A stretch of DNA of 64,000 nt from Dillenia suffruticosa (taxonomy: Eukaryota; Streptophyta; Magnoliopsida; Dilleniales; Dilleniaceae), in contig JAVTVX010000013.1 in NCBI GenBank assembly GCA_033439265.1, positions 2,010,501-2,074,500 of the forward strand, in the 5' to 3' direction. Made by a program: the position numbers and the translations under genes. Below the pieces are notes generated by a model. It was given only the letters and a program-made list of their open reading frames with translations. It had not been told where the DNA came from and ran no database searches. This document shows positions 1-12,526 of the stretch, in pieces. Position 1 is the stretch's first letter. Each line of letters begins with the position of its first letter.

Positions 1-102
1 CCACCTTTCCAATACAATAGCAATATTTAATTAAGGCTTTCTTTTAACTTTACAAGATTCAGCAAACAAGCACAGCAATGAAGATAATAAGAAATGAAGT
101 AC

Positions 103-1923
103 CTTGTGTTGATACATAGAACTAACAGCAGCAAGAGGAATCTCAGCATATTGTGTATCAGCAGGGATCATTTGATAGGTTACAGCAGCAATAACCTGTA
201 TTATGAACATAAAAGGATCAAGGACATTAGGATTAGAAGGGCCTGATAATAATTTTAGTAATTTAATTTTAACATATGTCATAGTTAGCACCTGAATATG
301 TGATAGATTTGAGTAGGATTTTGATTAGATAAATAAAGGTGTTTTTGGAAAGTTAAAGTCAAAACCATTATACATATGTATCGCATTTTTGTATGTCCAG
401 TCTCAAAAGCCTTCTTAAACCATACCAATGAGCATCAGATCCATAAGAGAGAGAGCATGGGGACATTGATTATCCCTTTGTGTATGCAAGTGTTCTCAGT
501 CACAAGACTGGATGCTCTAAGTAGAAGGTGCCTCAGTAAGGAGACAAAGTTCCTTATGATCTCACAAAAGGGGGCAAGGGAAGGGGAGCACTAAAGGACC
601 ACAATCATCTAATCTAAATGCATGCTCGGCACAACCACGCAGCTTCAATTTTCAAGGCTCTAAATATGAGAGCTTTTAGGGCATCTACATGTAACACAAA
701 ATTGTACAAACAATTTGTATTACTAACTTGGAATGAAAAAACTTCAAGCTCAGATAAAATGATAGCTAGAGATTATAAACAAAAAGAAGACTAAGGAAAG
801 AGAATATATGGACAAGACAAGCCAGAAAAATTTGCCTAACCATGCTGCACAACAAAACTACAGTCTAGGTCTACCTTTGCAGAACCTTCCGCTGGTTTAG
901 AATTTAAAAGCAATGTACAGTATTTCCTGTAAAAGAGCAACAACAAAGATTGTTTAAAACAAAGTCAGACTTGATAGATTCTCTCAAAGAGACTACAATT
1001 TGTGCCATTTGTTGCAGTATTTATTTCATATTGGGGAGGAAAATAAATCAGGTTGAAAAAATAATTGCCGGCGTGCAAAGAGATAATGAGTAAAAAGGAG
1101 TTGTGTACCCATTGGAAACACATCTTTCAAGGAACATGGACTCCTTCCCAGTATTTGCAGCATAGTTCATTGCAGGTAGTTGTTGTGTATATAAGTTTAA
1201 TACTTCCTGCACAACATAAAACACGCAACTTCAGAGCAATGCAGCCATCTGAATTCTGATGGAGATGGTTTAATAACATGAAATGACACATTGATTGTGA
1301 CTGACCTGAAGATTATCAAATGACACCCAAAAAACCAACTCAGAGTTGTATCTCAAGCAAGAAAGCTAACAATAACCAGCATCCCCTACCCCCCCCCCCA
1401 AAAAAAAAAGAGGAAGCATGTTTTAAAATAAACTGAACTGGTCACAAGAATGAATTTTTCCTTTCTTTTCTTTCCTTTTTTCTTGTGTGTGTGCTTGTAT
1501 ATGTCTTTCCTCTGGGTATTATATTCATTTCAAATAATTTAGGATGACTCCCAAACCTATGAATGGGCGGTATCTCTTATACATAACATATTAGTTATTT
1601 TCCGCAGAACACTGCGGATAGCAACATTGGTGACCCTTCACTACCTATATTGGCGAATGAAAATAATGTATGCATTTGATATTTACAACTATTTTAATGC
1701 ATAAAATATATTAGAAAAGCTTAATCGATATCAAATGGCTTACTATTTAACCAGAGTTGCTGCATGTACCAACAGCATTTGGGAAGAATTAACTTGTATA
1801 AAATATATCCTTCATAGGCTGAAATTGCCATTCAAATTGGGCAACGCAAGTAGCATTAAGCATTAATTATCCCCTACTCAATAACAACATATACGAATTC
1901 TCACACCTATACAAACGCACAAC

Positions 1924-1964
<41 letters not shown>

Positions 1965-2221
1965 AAGTAATGACTTGATACGGGGGTTTGCATCTTTAGG
2001 ATTAACAAGAGTGAAAGAGAAGCAATCTTTGGACGAATCAGACTTGGATTGGGTGTCGAATTTATTAGCCTCGATAGCTACTTCACAATTACCTGCGAAA
2101 CATCAAAGGACAAATTGATACGACAATTAACAAAAAAATTGAAAATCCTTAACTTTAAGATTGATTCGATACCGATTGTTGTGGACATGGAAGGAGTCGA
2201 AGAGCTTTTCTTTCGTGCCAT
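103..2221 (-). CDS. GNAT-like acetyltransferase family protein, 3' part outside the window
   Basis: Five consecutive exons are seen on the minus strand: 2173-2221 (start ATG at 2221), 1962-2092, 1109-1206, 875-926 and 103-195. All junctions are GT-AG and phases agree, giving 140 residues of continuous protein before the gene leaves the window through an intron at 102. The start is a short basic Ser/Thr-rich stretch (MARKKSSSTPSMSTT). A later segment (LNLYTQQLPAMNYAANTGK) and the last exon (QYAEIPLAAVSSMYQHK) are the most family-like parts. The last resembles the beta4/motif A entry of GNAT N-acetyltransferases, where acetyl-CoA binds; the rest of motif A and the C-terminus would lie to the left. 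The acetyltransferase label is family recognition and inference; substrate is unknown. A (GA)n tract at 1926-1960 sits directly inside intron 2 after the exon 2 donor. Confidence 0.7.
1926..1960. repeat. (GA)n microsatellite in intron 2 of the GNAT-like gene
   Basis: About 17 uninterrupted GA units abut the donor site of exon 2 (minus strand), so on the transcript the intron opens GT followed by a pyrimidine (CT)n run. Confidence 0.9.
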
Positions 2222-4322
2222 GGCTTTTGATCGAGAAATTGGATGAAAGCGAAACCTAGGCTGAACTTGCGCGCTTTTTAATGCTTTCATTTTCAAAATT
2301 AGGCGCCAAAAGGTAGATCTTGGCGGGTGATGCCACCTCAGTTAACCTGTCATTTCCTTTTTTAAATTTTATATTTCCGTTTCGGTTTTCAACCTAAATC
2401 TTTTACCGCTTGACTAAACCATTTGATTTCGTCATTTTTTTCCATCTTCAAAGTTGCGAAGATTTTCCATTAGCATAAAAGTATTATACACGTCATTTCT
2501 CTCCATAATTTTAATGGGCTTGGGTAAAGTATATAGAAATTTTTAATTAAAAATATTTATATTTTTGTACTACTTATTAAGGAATGTTAAGAATGTTATA
2601 TTAGAAATATTTGGTTATTATCATGTTATCATAAGTTATTCATTTAGAAATTTTTTATTTTTAAGAAAGTCAGATCTTTTAAAGAAATGAAAAATAAATA
2701 TATTTTAGTGATGCCCATTGGATTTATAATCTGTTTAGTATCCCACAAAAGGAAAAAAAAAAAAAAAGGGCGGACTTGGTTGGGTTTGCGTTTAAGAACT
2801 AAGACTTGATTCGAATGGCAGCCCAGGGTCAGGCATATCATGCTAGGAATTTGAACCCATCAGCAATTATTAGCAACGTACTCACAAGCAACTTTCTACT
2901 CTAACCTAATCCTAACTTTTAAAAAAAGTTAATAGGTACATTAATTATTAAAAAATACTTAATTATTTTTTATACTAAAAATTGTATGAGACAAGAACGA
3001 ACTAAACATAATTAACATTTTAAGCTATAGTTTCAATAGGTCAAAGATATCGAGGCACCATTTAATCAGTTTGCTTTCGGAAATAGAATTTTTCATGTTT
3101 TATTGTTTTCTTATGGTTTTGAATTGGTAATAAACTTTCTAATCTGATAAAAGATATTTTCCACTTTGAAACTTAAGCATAATTATAAGGAATGGCTTCT
3201 GAAAATAAATTCTGAAAGTCAGACCACTTGCTATGAAAGTGTTCTAAAAAATACAATAAATAAATAAATTATGATTGTATTTAAATTTAATTTCTAATAT
3301 GATTTTTTAATCAAAAACACATATTTTATAGCCTACAAATTAAGGACAAATTTAGAAATAGAAAAACAAACTCATCCTTATTGTAAAAAAGATGTCCCTG
3401 AAAAAAACAAAGAACTCAACCCTAACGTGAAAACCCCAAACCATCTTAATCAAGAGATTTAGAGACGAAAATTTGTGATGAATTTAAAACTTTCGTCCCT
3501 AAATTAGGGATACTTAGTACAAATTTGTAAATTTTATATTTGTCACTAATTGAAGATGAACTTCAATCCAGAACAAAGTTTATTTCAGTTTTTCCTGATT
3601 TTAACAATTATCTTTAACTCAAAACCCAAAAAAAAAAATCTCTTCATTTCAGTTCATTTTTTTTATCTCTTTATTTCCTTATTTCCTTATTTCCTTGTCC
3701 CATAAGCCCTCCCTTGACATAAAAAAGAAAAAGGAAAAAAAAAAGGTCCAGGAGGTGTCCCGTTGGATTTAAGTTCTCGTTCCTTTTGATTTTCCTTTCC
3801 CCATATCTCCTCTCTCTCTTTATTTCCTTACTCCCATACCCGATAGGCATCCCTTGTAAATGAACAAAGAGGATATCTCATCTCCGCCGACAACTCCATC
3901 AATTATTTTTCTTCTTTAAAAAAAAAAAAAATCCAAACTTTTCACTTTGTACTTTCACGTTCCAATGTTGTTTCATCAGCAAATCAGGACCATACTAAAA
4001 TTTTGTGTCTGGATTTTCACATGAAAGAATTTTGGGATTGAAATAGAATTTGTAGGACCTTTTCCCCTTTTTTTAGACATTAAATATTTTCTTTTCATCA
4101 AATTAACGACATTTGTAATGGAACACGTGTTCTTCAAGCCACCAACTCTCCAAATAAATCAAATTTCTGGCCTGCTTTCTTGCTGTAAATTTGTTGCCCA
4201 ACCAAATATTTCCTTCAAAAAGGCAAACAATGCCATGAATTTCTCCAACCTTACAACTTCATACCTATTTTGCTCATTACAAACGAGAAAATCAAAAAAT
4301 AAAATAAAATAAAGCGCATTTT
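2222..4322. other. Intergenic region between two minus-strand genes
   Basis: AT-rich noncoding sequence. It contains the presumed promoter of the GNAT-like gene (just above 2221), an A-run near 2753-2768 and CT-rich stretches at 3660-3700 and 3800-3835. Short open frames here show no family features. The part next to 4322 is the 3' flank of the F-box gene. Confidence 0.6.
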
Positions 4323-5090
4323 TTAAACATTGCAGGGTAAAAGAAAATGTTGGAGGTACCTAAGAGCATCATCAACGGGGACGTACCTCCAACAGAGCAC
4401 ACTCAACACTCCAAAACTCACCCGCTCCACCACCACTTCCCTCCTCCTTATATCGACACTCTCCTCTTCATTCCTAAACCCCAACTTCAAATCCGCCGCA
4501 AGCCCACTTCCTGCGGCGCTCGTACAACACCCGGCAGACGGCAGCTCGGCTGAGAACCACCCATCACTCCCCCTCAAAAAGCTTCCCTTCCCCTTACACT
4601 CCATCATGGTAAAAACACCACTCCACCCTCTCATCACCACATTCCACGTCATCACTCCGTCCTCCACCGCTTCAATCGGCACCGTCAACCCCCCAACATT
4701 TACGTCATACCGGAACAATCCATGCGGGTCGGGCTCAAGATTAATACCCGGTATTCTCAAGGAGAGAATTCTATCATTGCTTTTGTCAAGAAGGTCTATA
4801 GCAAAGAGGAGGTCTTCGACAGAAACTAAAGCCTTCAATGGCTTGCGATGGCGGCGCTGCATGGAGGCTTGGCCGAGAGCGTAGAGACGACGGTATGTGG
4901 GAGAAGACTTGGCATTATTATTGCCATGGAGGTTGGAGATAAAAGGGAATTGAGAAAAGCAAAGAGGTTTCCATATGTGATCAGAGGAGAGAGAAAAATC
5001 CCACGACTTAGAGACGCATGAGGCAATGGCTAGGGATTTTGGATCAAGATGTCGAGAGACGAGGAAGAGGACTTCCCAAGGACCATTCAT
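4323..5090 (-). CDS. F-box protein, At5g04010 type
   Basis: An uninterrupted 255-residue single-exon gene. Residues 1-40 form an F-box (WEVLFLVSRHLDPKSLAIAS, then a CVSKSW segment and a short DHIWKPLC motif), which binds SKP1 in SCF ubiquitin ligases. The remainder has no kelch or LRR repeats. It matches the plant family of Arabidopsis At5g04010 in length and in conserved pieces such as WNVVMRGWSGVFTMM and the C-terminal DDALRYLQHFLLP. Its target is unknown. No in-frame disruption is seen. Upstream (5190-5440) lies a cluster of ACGT-core elements, which suggests stress or hormone control; that is inference. Confidence 0.85.
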   Translation of the reverse strand: MNGPWEVLFLVSRHLDPKSLAIASCVSKSWDFSLSSDHIWKPLCFSQFPFISNLHGNNNAKSSPTYRRLYALGQASMQRRHRKPLKALVSVEDLLFAIDLLDKSNDRILSLRIPGINLEPDPHGLFRYDVNVGGLTVPIEAVEDGVMTWNVVMRGWSGVFTMMECKGKGSFLRGSDGWFSAELPSAGCCTSAAGSGLAADLKLGFRNEEESVDIRRREVVVERVSFGVLSVLCWRYVPVDDALRYLQHFLLPCNV

Positions 5091-5191
5091 TGGAGATCTC
5101 GCGTTTTGTTTTTGCTTCTCTGGAGACTCTTGTCAAATATGCACTCTGTTTTGGTTTATGTAGTTTTGGGGAGTTTTGGGTTGGAGGGTTG

Positions 5192-5433
5192 GACGTGCTT
5201 GACGCGTGGCTTGCGGTAGCATGTTTTAGATAGGAGTTGACACGTGGTGTGCGGAGGTGTTTTGCATGGTTTTGTGTTGCCACGTAGGATGGAGCTGACG
5301 TGTAAGTTAAATTGCGTAAGACTTCGGGTCTTGGGCATGCGTGATCTGGAAAATGCGAGGGTGCAAAACAACGTTATACACCGTGTTTTAATGGATAGAC
5401 ATTTGCTCTTTGCGACGGTGCAAAACGACGTCA
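5192..5433 (-). promoter_or_regulatory. Cluster of ACGT-core (G-box/ABRE/C-box-like) elements upstream of the F-box gene
   Basis: In about 240 bp there are a perfect G-box CACGTG (5241-5246) and further ACGT cores: GACGTG at 5192, CACGTA at 5281, TGACGTGT at 5296, AACGTT at 5370 and GACGTCA at 5427. Such elements bind bZIP or bHLH factors in ABA, light and stress responses. The cluster lies 100-340 bp upstream of the F-box start codon. Function is inferred from density and position only. Confidence 0.5.
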
Positions 5434-5472
5434 TCCACCGTGTCAATGGATAGACCTTTGCCCTTTTGGGTG
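5360..5472. repeat. 57-bp imperfect tandem duplication in the F-box promoter
   Basis: Two adjacent units, 5360-5416 and 5417-5472, each begin GGTGCAAAAC(A/G)ACGT and share an ACACCGTGT/CCACCGTGT block and an ATGGATAGAC block. Each copy carries one ACGT core, so the duplication doubled a putative bZIP site. Confidence 0.8.
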
Positions 5473-6495
5473 ATGTCCGAAGCCAGATCAAAACATTTGT
5501 CGCCGACGAGAAAATATCCCACGGGTTTCATTCATCAGGTGTATTAATTTACTACTTTCATTAAAAAAAAACAATTTAAAAATCATTAATTTTAAATTTA
5601 AAAAGGCTAAAAATCTTCTATATCATTAAGATTTGTTTTAGAGTTTTGTTAATATAATAAATTGTAAAATTTTGTAAATTTAATTTATAATAATATAAAA
5701 TAAATTAAAATTTCTTTTAATGGAAAAAATAGCAGCAAAGTGCAAAACTTACCTCGGTTCCTTATACGGTCTATGTATTAAAACAAAAACAAAAATAAGA
5801 AAGGTAAGATCATAGTTCAAGATCGATCTAAACCTTATCAGTATTTTAAAATTATAAATTTGTGGATTTTATTTGTAATTATTATTTTTTATTTAGTTCT
5901 TATTTACAACATAATTTATATATATACATATATATATAATTTATCTAGCAAACAAAAAAAATATCTCGGTCCAGACATTAAAATACTCATCTCTCTTCAC
6001 CTATATTTACCCAATATTATTTTTAAAGATAAATAAATAAATATCGCTAACAACAGTGAAAAAAATGAAAAGAAAAACTCAAGATTAGGAGTAGGAAAGC
6101 CAAAAATAATAATTAAAAAAAGGCCTCTTAGCACCGAACTCTGTGTATGTAACATTCAAATCTTAAGAGTTATCGCCGAGAAAAAAAAAAAAAAGCCAAA
6201 GCGCATAAGTTATCAAAAAAATAGTTATATACATAATATATATAAATATATATCAAAATACACTGAAATCGTGCAGTCTTATTTTTTTTTTTTTTCAAAA
6301 TTTTTCCTTCCTTTTCTTGAAATTAATTTTTCCTAAATTTTAAAATTAAAATTTAGCTTTTTTTATTGATAAATATATATATATATATATATTTAAAAAA
6401 AAAAAAGGCACATAGGTCGACATTGTGCCCATTAGGCTAAAATTAAATTAAATGACACATTTCCTCCCCTCCCTTCAAATTCCCCAAAAATCAAC
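5473..6495. other. AT-rich intergenic region upstream of RPF2
   Basis: No gene is seen. There are TA-rich tracts at 5925-5942 and 6373-6391. A weak SINE-like remnant lies around 6118-6193: a box B-like CATTCAAATCT followed by an A14 tail, without a convincing box A. Confidence 0.5.
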
Positions 6496-6508
6496 AAACC
6501 CTAAACCC
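6426..6508 (+). promoter_or_regulatory. Telo-box and site II-like elements of the RPF2 promoter
   Basis: AAACCCTAAACCC at 6496-6508 is a telo-box, and GCCCA (TGGGC on the other strand) occurs near 6428 and again near 6534. This pairing is known from promoters of plant ribosomal-protein and ribosome-assembly genes and fits the RPF2 gene that follows. Confidence 0.6.
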
Positions 6509-6539
6509 ACACGCTCTCTCTCTTCGGCGCACATTGCCC

Positions 6540-6620
6540 ACCTCTGAACGCGTTTGGGCACGAGTACTTCCCCGCAGCTCTCTCTCTCTCTCTCTCTCTG
6601 TGCCGGTCGCCATTTGTTAG
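6540..6620 (+). other. RPF2: 5' UTR exon of RPF2, approximate left edge
   Basis: A CT-rich leader (CTCTCTCT near 6581-6599) ends at 6620 in front of a strong donor GTATGT. The matching acceptor is TTTTAG at 8233-8238. The transcription start is not visible, so the left edge is approximate. Confidence 0.55.
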
Positions 6621-7028
6621 GTATGTAGTTTCTCTATGTCTTTCTCCAACTACATGATGTGGTTGTCAGCTTCAATCCGAAATCTTGGGTTCTTGGTTGA
6701 AATTGTTTACTTCTTGATTTTTGTTCTCAATTTTCTGTAATATAAATCTTCTTCCGTCTAAATATGGTTACGAGATTCTTTTGAAGGGGGTGTGGATGCA
6801 TTTGTTGGATGTTGAACCAGAAACAAAGGAAAAAAGGAAGGAAATCCTCCGGGGAAAAATCTGTTTGTTTGGGAGAGGGATAACCTTCAGATCTTTAGAC
6901 TGAAAAGTGTTAAGAAAAATATATGAGCTTACAATTGTGATCGTGGGTTGTTATCGAGAATTGTTTTTTTACCAAATTTTGAATATCTATTTTGAAATCT
7001 TATTTTCTGGGTTTTGTTACTCTCTGCC

Positions 7029-7059
<31 letters not shown>

Positions 7060-8240
7060 TAGTGAGATTGTTGTATCAACTGTGGTATAATTGAGTGATT
7101 GTTGTCACCGTGTTAACATGTGTGTGTGTGTGTGTGTTTCTAAGAACCTTTTAAGTGTAGTGGCTATCTTGTGGACCATTAGATGAAGTTATCCAATGGT
7201 GTACGGCAGAAAGCATATTATGGAGATGTGCAAGTGATGTTGAATGAAAGTGCAGGGGAGTTCAATGTTTCTTGACAATACGTCCTTTTCTTTTTGGCCT
7301 TTTTGGGTGAAGTAGAATGAGGAATCTGTGCCATTTTTGCATTCAATTTTTTCACAATGAAAGGGATCAACATTTTGTGCTGATCAGGGTACAATCAATC
7401 GCATGATTCCCAATAGGATGCATCTTTTGACGTTTTTTCAAATATTCTTGGGTTTACCATTTGAATATTGCTTGACATTAGCAGTTGTGTTACGGGCAGA
7501 TCATGAAACTAGTCTCTCAAATGGCTCACTTTGGTATATAGATAGTTTATGGCTACAAGGATGGGTAGATTGAAATAAATATCAAGGCTTTTGTTTGTAG
7601 CCTACGTATACGGAAATATGGGGATTGTGAACTTGGAACAGATAAAGGATCCGGATCTGGTTTCTTGCCTCGTGGGGAAGGAAGTAATCTGATTTTGCCT
7701 AGCTTTCAGTTGGTTAATCAATTATAATCTTCCTTAGTTGTTGTTATTTGAGCTATGCTTTTTTATGTTGCCCATACATTCAGCATATTGTAATTTTAAT
7801 TACTTTTCTGCCCAAGAATGCCTACCTATTTGGCACCTTGTAGAGAAATTTAACAAGGCAGTGCATGGGTTTTTGGGTTCAGGTATATTTCTTTCTAATT
7901 ATGTTTTTTCTTGGTGCCAAGTTACTTTTCTCTCCAAAAGATTTTCCCTAGATTGGAGGTGGATTAGGCTTCCCGGAGATAATAGAGATGAAAGCTATGA
8001 AGGTGTATGAACAGTGTTGTCCTTAGAAGGGAACCCTTTTTTTCTTGGGCTGCTGCCTGATGGAAAATTTGTGTGCTAATAAGCTTTCTAATATGACGTG
8101 AATGATTAATAAAGTGTTGCATTTGGACAAACTCGGCGAGTCATCTTTCTTCTATTGATAGTAATATGAGATTATTTATTGCCATTCTCTTTATGATTTT
8201 GACCATATTCCTCTTGTTTCTTTTCGGGCTGCTTTTAGAC

Positions 8241-10673
8241 ATGTTAAAAATCAGAACTCCTAAGTCACAAAGAGCTAAAAGAGCGATTGAAAAACGTGCC
8301 CCCAAACTTGTGAGTTTTCTGTGTTTTCTTCTTCTATGGAATTTGATTCTTATTTTTATTTGATATGAAAATAGTTAACTCATATATATGTATTTTGTTT
8401 AAATTGTTTGAAATTTGTTTTACAGGTTGAAAATGGGAGGAAAACTTTAATTCTTCAGGGAACAAAAACCAGCAGTACTTTGAATGAGGTATTGACGGAA
8501 ATTTATCATTTGAAAAAGGATAATGCTGTCAGATTCACAAGGAAGAATGAGAACATCAGACCTTTTGAGAGTGGTGGCGAAACATCTTTAGAGTTCTTTT
8601 CACTGAAAACAGATTGCAGCCTTTTTGTGGTAAGCTAAAAATGTGTTTCAGTTCTTTTTGTTCTGTCACAATTCTCTTCCCCCATCTTTTTTTTTTTTTT
8701 ATGTTGCGTTCTTTGAGGCTTTGCGAAATCCTTGTTAAATCTGCTTAACAAAGTATGACAAAATAACTGCAAGGCTTCCTCATTTTATATAATTGGCTTT
8801 CCACTCAATCTTGGGTATCTATAGCTATTCTTCTGAATTTTATTGCAATCTACGTCTATCTTTTCTTCTTTATTCATCATTTTTTTTCCTAATCTGTACC
8901 TTGAAGAGCTCTCTCCCTCTCTATGACCATGGTACTTATGACTCAGGGGTGACCAAACAAAACGCCTTTGAATTTTCTTGTACTAAAGGTTTTGACATGT
9001 CAGAAAGCTGCTAACAACCAGCACCTAGATATATGGCTAGACTCTCTATATTAGATATTGGGGGTTGCTTTTTTGGGGTTTAATGGCCAACAAATCACAT
9101 GTGATCTTACACGAAATACATGAAAGATAAGGCACTATTAAATTGAAAATCTCTGAAAATTCATTGTTGTGCTAGCTAGTCTTCTAGTATCATAAGAATT
9201 CCATACCATGTTATGGTCTTCAGTGATCAATTGTAAATCATTGGATGAAAGGCAATCAAATTCCTTTTAAATGAGCAGTGTGGATTTGACACTTCTTTGG
9301 ATTTTTTCCTCCAGACAATCCTGTGTCTAGTCCATATGGTCTATGAGCTTTGCCTGAATAATTGTCAAAATGGCTAGATGCATAGTCCATTAAATCCCCA
9401 TTTGCAGTCTTACATGGGATGCCTTCTTACTTTGCCACTTTCAACTTTTTTTTTTTTTTTTAAATTTTGGAGGTAATTGTATTTAGGGATTTGCTATTTC
9501 TCTGTAGTTGACCTTCTCGTGCATCTATTGAATATCTTGCAGTTTGGTTCCCACTCAAAGAAGCGGCCCAACAATCTTGTCATAGGCAGGACTTATGATC
9601 ACCACATTTATGATCTCGTCGAAGTTGGGGTTGAGAATTTCAAATCCTTGGAGTCATTCACTTATGACAAAAAACTAGCTCCACAAGCCGGATTGAAGCC
9701 TTTCATTGCTTTCATTGGAGAGGGATTTGAGAATGTAGAGGAGTTGAAACATTTGAAAGAAATGTTACTTGAGTTGCTTCGTGGCGAGGTGCATCTTTGC
9801 ACCCTTTTGCTCCATTTGGAGCTTTGTGGAATGAGGTTTTAATCAGGTTCTTCTCATTGCATACCTTGCAGGTTGTAGAAAATTTGAATCTTGCAGGAGT
9901 TGATCGTGCTTATGTTTGTACAGCTGTATCTTCAAATAGGGTTTTCTTCACTCACTGTGCATTGAGATTGAAAAAGTCGGGCTCAATTGTCCCAAGGACA
10001 GATCTGGTGGAGGTTGGTCCTTCCATGGATTTGGTAGTCCGACGGCATAGGCTTCCAAATGATGGCCTAAGGAAAATTGCTATGAAAACAGCTAAAGACC
10101 AAGTCAAGAAGAAGGTAGATGGACCTTTTTTTTCTCCTTTTTTGGAGACTCTTCTTTTCTCTTGAGCCTTTCAAAGCTGTTTTCCCCCATCTTGATGAAA
10201 GACGATATCTGAAAAGCTTGAACTTTCCATCCTTCCTGCAGGAGAAGAATGTTAGAAAAGATGCTGTGGAAGGAAAGGTTGGAAAGATATACATTCCAGA
10301 GCAAAAGGTATGAACTACAGCCTACACATTGCAATTGCTTCTCTATGGTACAAGTTCTACTGTTATCCGAGTTATTTTGGTTCTGTTTCACTTTTCTGAA
10401 AATAATCTTTGTTTCTGTCACTGATGAAGTTTACCCATTTTTATTTGCAATTTTCTCCACCTAGCTATTTACTCGGTAGGCACTGACTCCAGTGCATTTC
10501 CTTGGTCAATATGGGCCAATTTCCTTATCATTTTCCCCATGTCTGTTGTTTAGGTTGGAGCTACTGCACTACCCAACAAAGCTAAAGGTGTGAAGAGGGA
10601 GCGACGGGAAGCAAAAGTGAAGAATAGTGGGAATGATAGTGCATCAAAGAAGCTTAAAACAAACTCCGATTGA
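8241..10673 (+). CDS. RPF2: Ribosome production factor 2 homologue (Brix domain)
   Basis: Six coding exons (8241-8309, 8426-8629, 9543-9788, 9872-10114, 10242-10307, 10554-10673) join in phase 0 at GT-AG sites into a 315-residue protein, close to the Arabidopsis homologue. The leader is split: a noncoding exon ends at 6620 and a 1.6-kb intron ends at 8238, two bases before the ATG. The basic N-terminus (KIRTPKSQRAKRAIEKRAPK) precedes a Brix domain covering roughly residues 25-225, with family blocks FGSHSKKRPNNLVIGR and NRVFFTHCALRLKKSG. The lysine-rich tail holds nuclear-localisation-like clusters. RPF2 works with RRS1 in the nucleolus to bring the 5S RNP (5S rRNA, uL5, uL18) into pre-60S particles. 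No lesions are seen. Confidence 0.93.
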
Positions 10674-12525
10674 ATCTTGCTGTTTCTGCTTTTTTGACCT
10701 TCACCGGCTTCCATCTTCCTGCATATCAAGAGTTACTTTGTTTAGTATTAGATTCAAGAGGCATGCCTTGCAGAGGTGCTTACTTTTTGCCTGTATCCTA
10801 ATAGAAATGCTGCTCGAATTGTAGCACTAATTTTGAAAGGAGTGAAAATTAAATTTTGAGGGCCAACATTATTGCACGGTGTGGTAATGGCTGCGTGGTT
10901 TGTTGGCTTTTAGTCGTTCGCTAATCCAAGAGACCATTTCCTACTTCCTGGCCCTTTAACTGCAAATATCGGTGTGCGGACTTCACCTTTTTTGTGTCCC
11001 CCCTCTTTTTCCACTCATTGTTAGAGTAAGAATTTATTTGAAGGTGGCACTGTTAGTAGATCATTGGAAAACTGTTGGGAGAGAAACTTGTGTGGTGGTT
11101 CTATCTCTGGTTGATGTTTAATCTATGCACTGGTCGCTGTGAGGATGCAAATTTGGTGTTTCAAAAACTGGGGCACTCTTTCTCCTGGTGATCAATCAGT
11201 ATTCGGTATCATACTCTGATTAATTTATTCTAAATTATTATCGGGTCTCTTTTGAGAGGGGGAATTCTTTTAATTTAGTTTATTTTTTAATTCTCAAAAT
11301 TAGAATTTAAGTTTTAATTAAAAAATCTTTTTTTTTTTCATTAAACCAATTGTTGGCAGGTGGAAGTTTTCTTTTTAAGTGCTTTGTGCAGAATATCATG
11401 AATGCCTTCGTGCACAAGTGTATCTCCTCCCGCTTAAGTTGCCCTGCGAGCATATGATTGGCATCTTCAATGTAGCACAAGTGGCTCACTCCGTTTTTGG
11501 TTCTGCAAAATGCTATTTGTTGTGATTAAAATGGTCATAATTCTCTTGCAGAAGAAGATGGATCATTGGGTTTTTCTTTTACACATATTTTCATTTTTCT
11601 TTAGTCTTTCTAAGTAATTTTGATAACATCTTATTTTCAGCGTCTGATTTTGAGGATCACTTACTGCACAGGTAGGTGTTAATAAATAAAACGTTTAGTA
11701 GAAGTGAATGATAATTCCTTGCTTCCTCTCTTCTCATCCTCCATATCAGTGCATCCATGATCTGTATTTATTTTATTAATTGTTAAGTTTTTTTGTTTTT
11801 TGGGGGGGGGATCATATGAAAATTTTTGTTGACTTATAGGCCAAAGATCTAAATTAATAGAGTCATAATATGAAAATGAGTTGCTTGCGCAAATCAACTT
11901 GTTTGGAAACTCTGGAAGATACATTTTTAATCATTGTTGCATGGAATGACAAGCTTGTGTGTATATGCAGCAATGCTCTGCAATTGCCTAATAAACTTTC
12001 GGTCTCACAAAAGACAGCTTAGGTGCACTCAAATCTTGTTTTTTCATTTTTCTTCCCCCTTTTATAACTCTGGCCTAAACTAGTAATATTGGACAACCTC
12101 ATTGGTATGTACCATGAGCTTCTGATGACTTTGCTTCTGAAATTTACGGTCTCAATAGTGTTGGGACATTTTTTGCTCTCTCTCTCTCTCTTCTTGGACC
12201 ATAATGAAAAAAAAAACGTTCCGATTAACTATGTAAATGGTTAAACATGCAAATAAAATACTTCAACTAATCTGATTTAAATGTAATCACACCTATCTTA
12301 AAAATATCTCTCTTTGATAAATACAGGATTAATTAGACTTACCAGCTTTCCGTAGAAACCCTTTTAACTTTCCCATGTTTAGGCATCTACCATCCACATG
12401 AAACCTTTTTTAAATGATGTCACATTGTCACCCGACAAAAATAAACACACCTCCTCTTACTTTATAACCGTTTAGGTAGGTGAAAGATGATAAACAGAGA
12501 CCAACTTTTGGCTCAAATCAATGTT
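10674..12525. other. RPF2 3' flank and intergenic region
   Basis: This contains the 3' UTR of RPF2 directly after 10673 and then AT-rich sequence. Pyrimidine tracts occur at 12175-12191. No open frame here carries recognisable domains. Confidence 0.5.
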
Positions 12526-12526
12526 T

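Noticed and set aside
4330..4884. 184-codon open frame on plus overlapping the F-box gene
   Set aside because: It is antisense to a well-supported F-box gene and has low-complexity Ser/Thr/Pro composition without domain features.
9797..9871. Read-through of RPF2 exon 4 into its intron
   Set aside because: The extended frame ends at once in a stop, and the GAG/GTGCAT donor plus TTGCAG acceptor restore the Brix frame.
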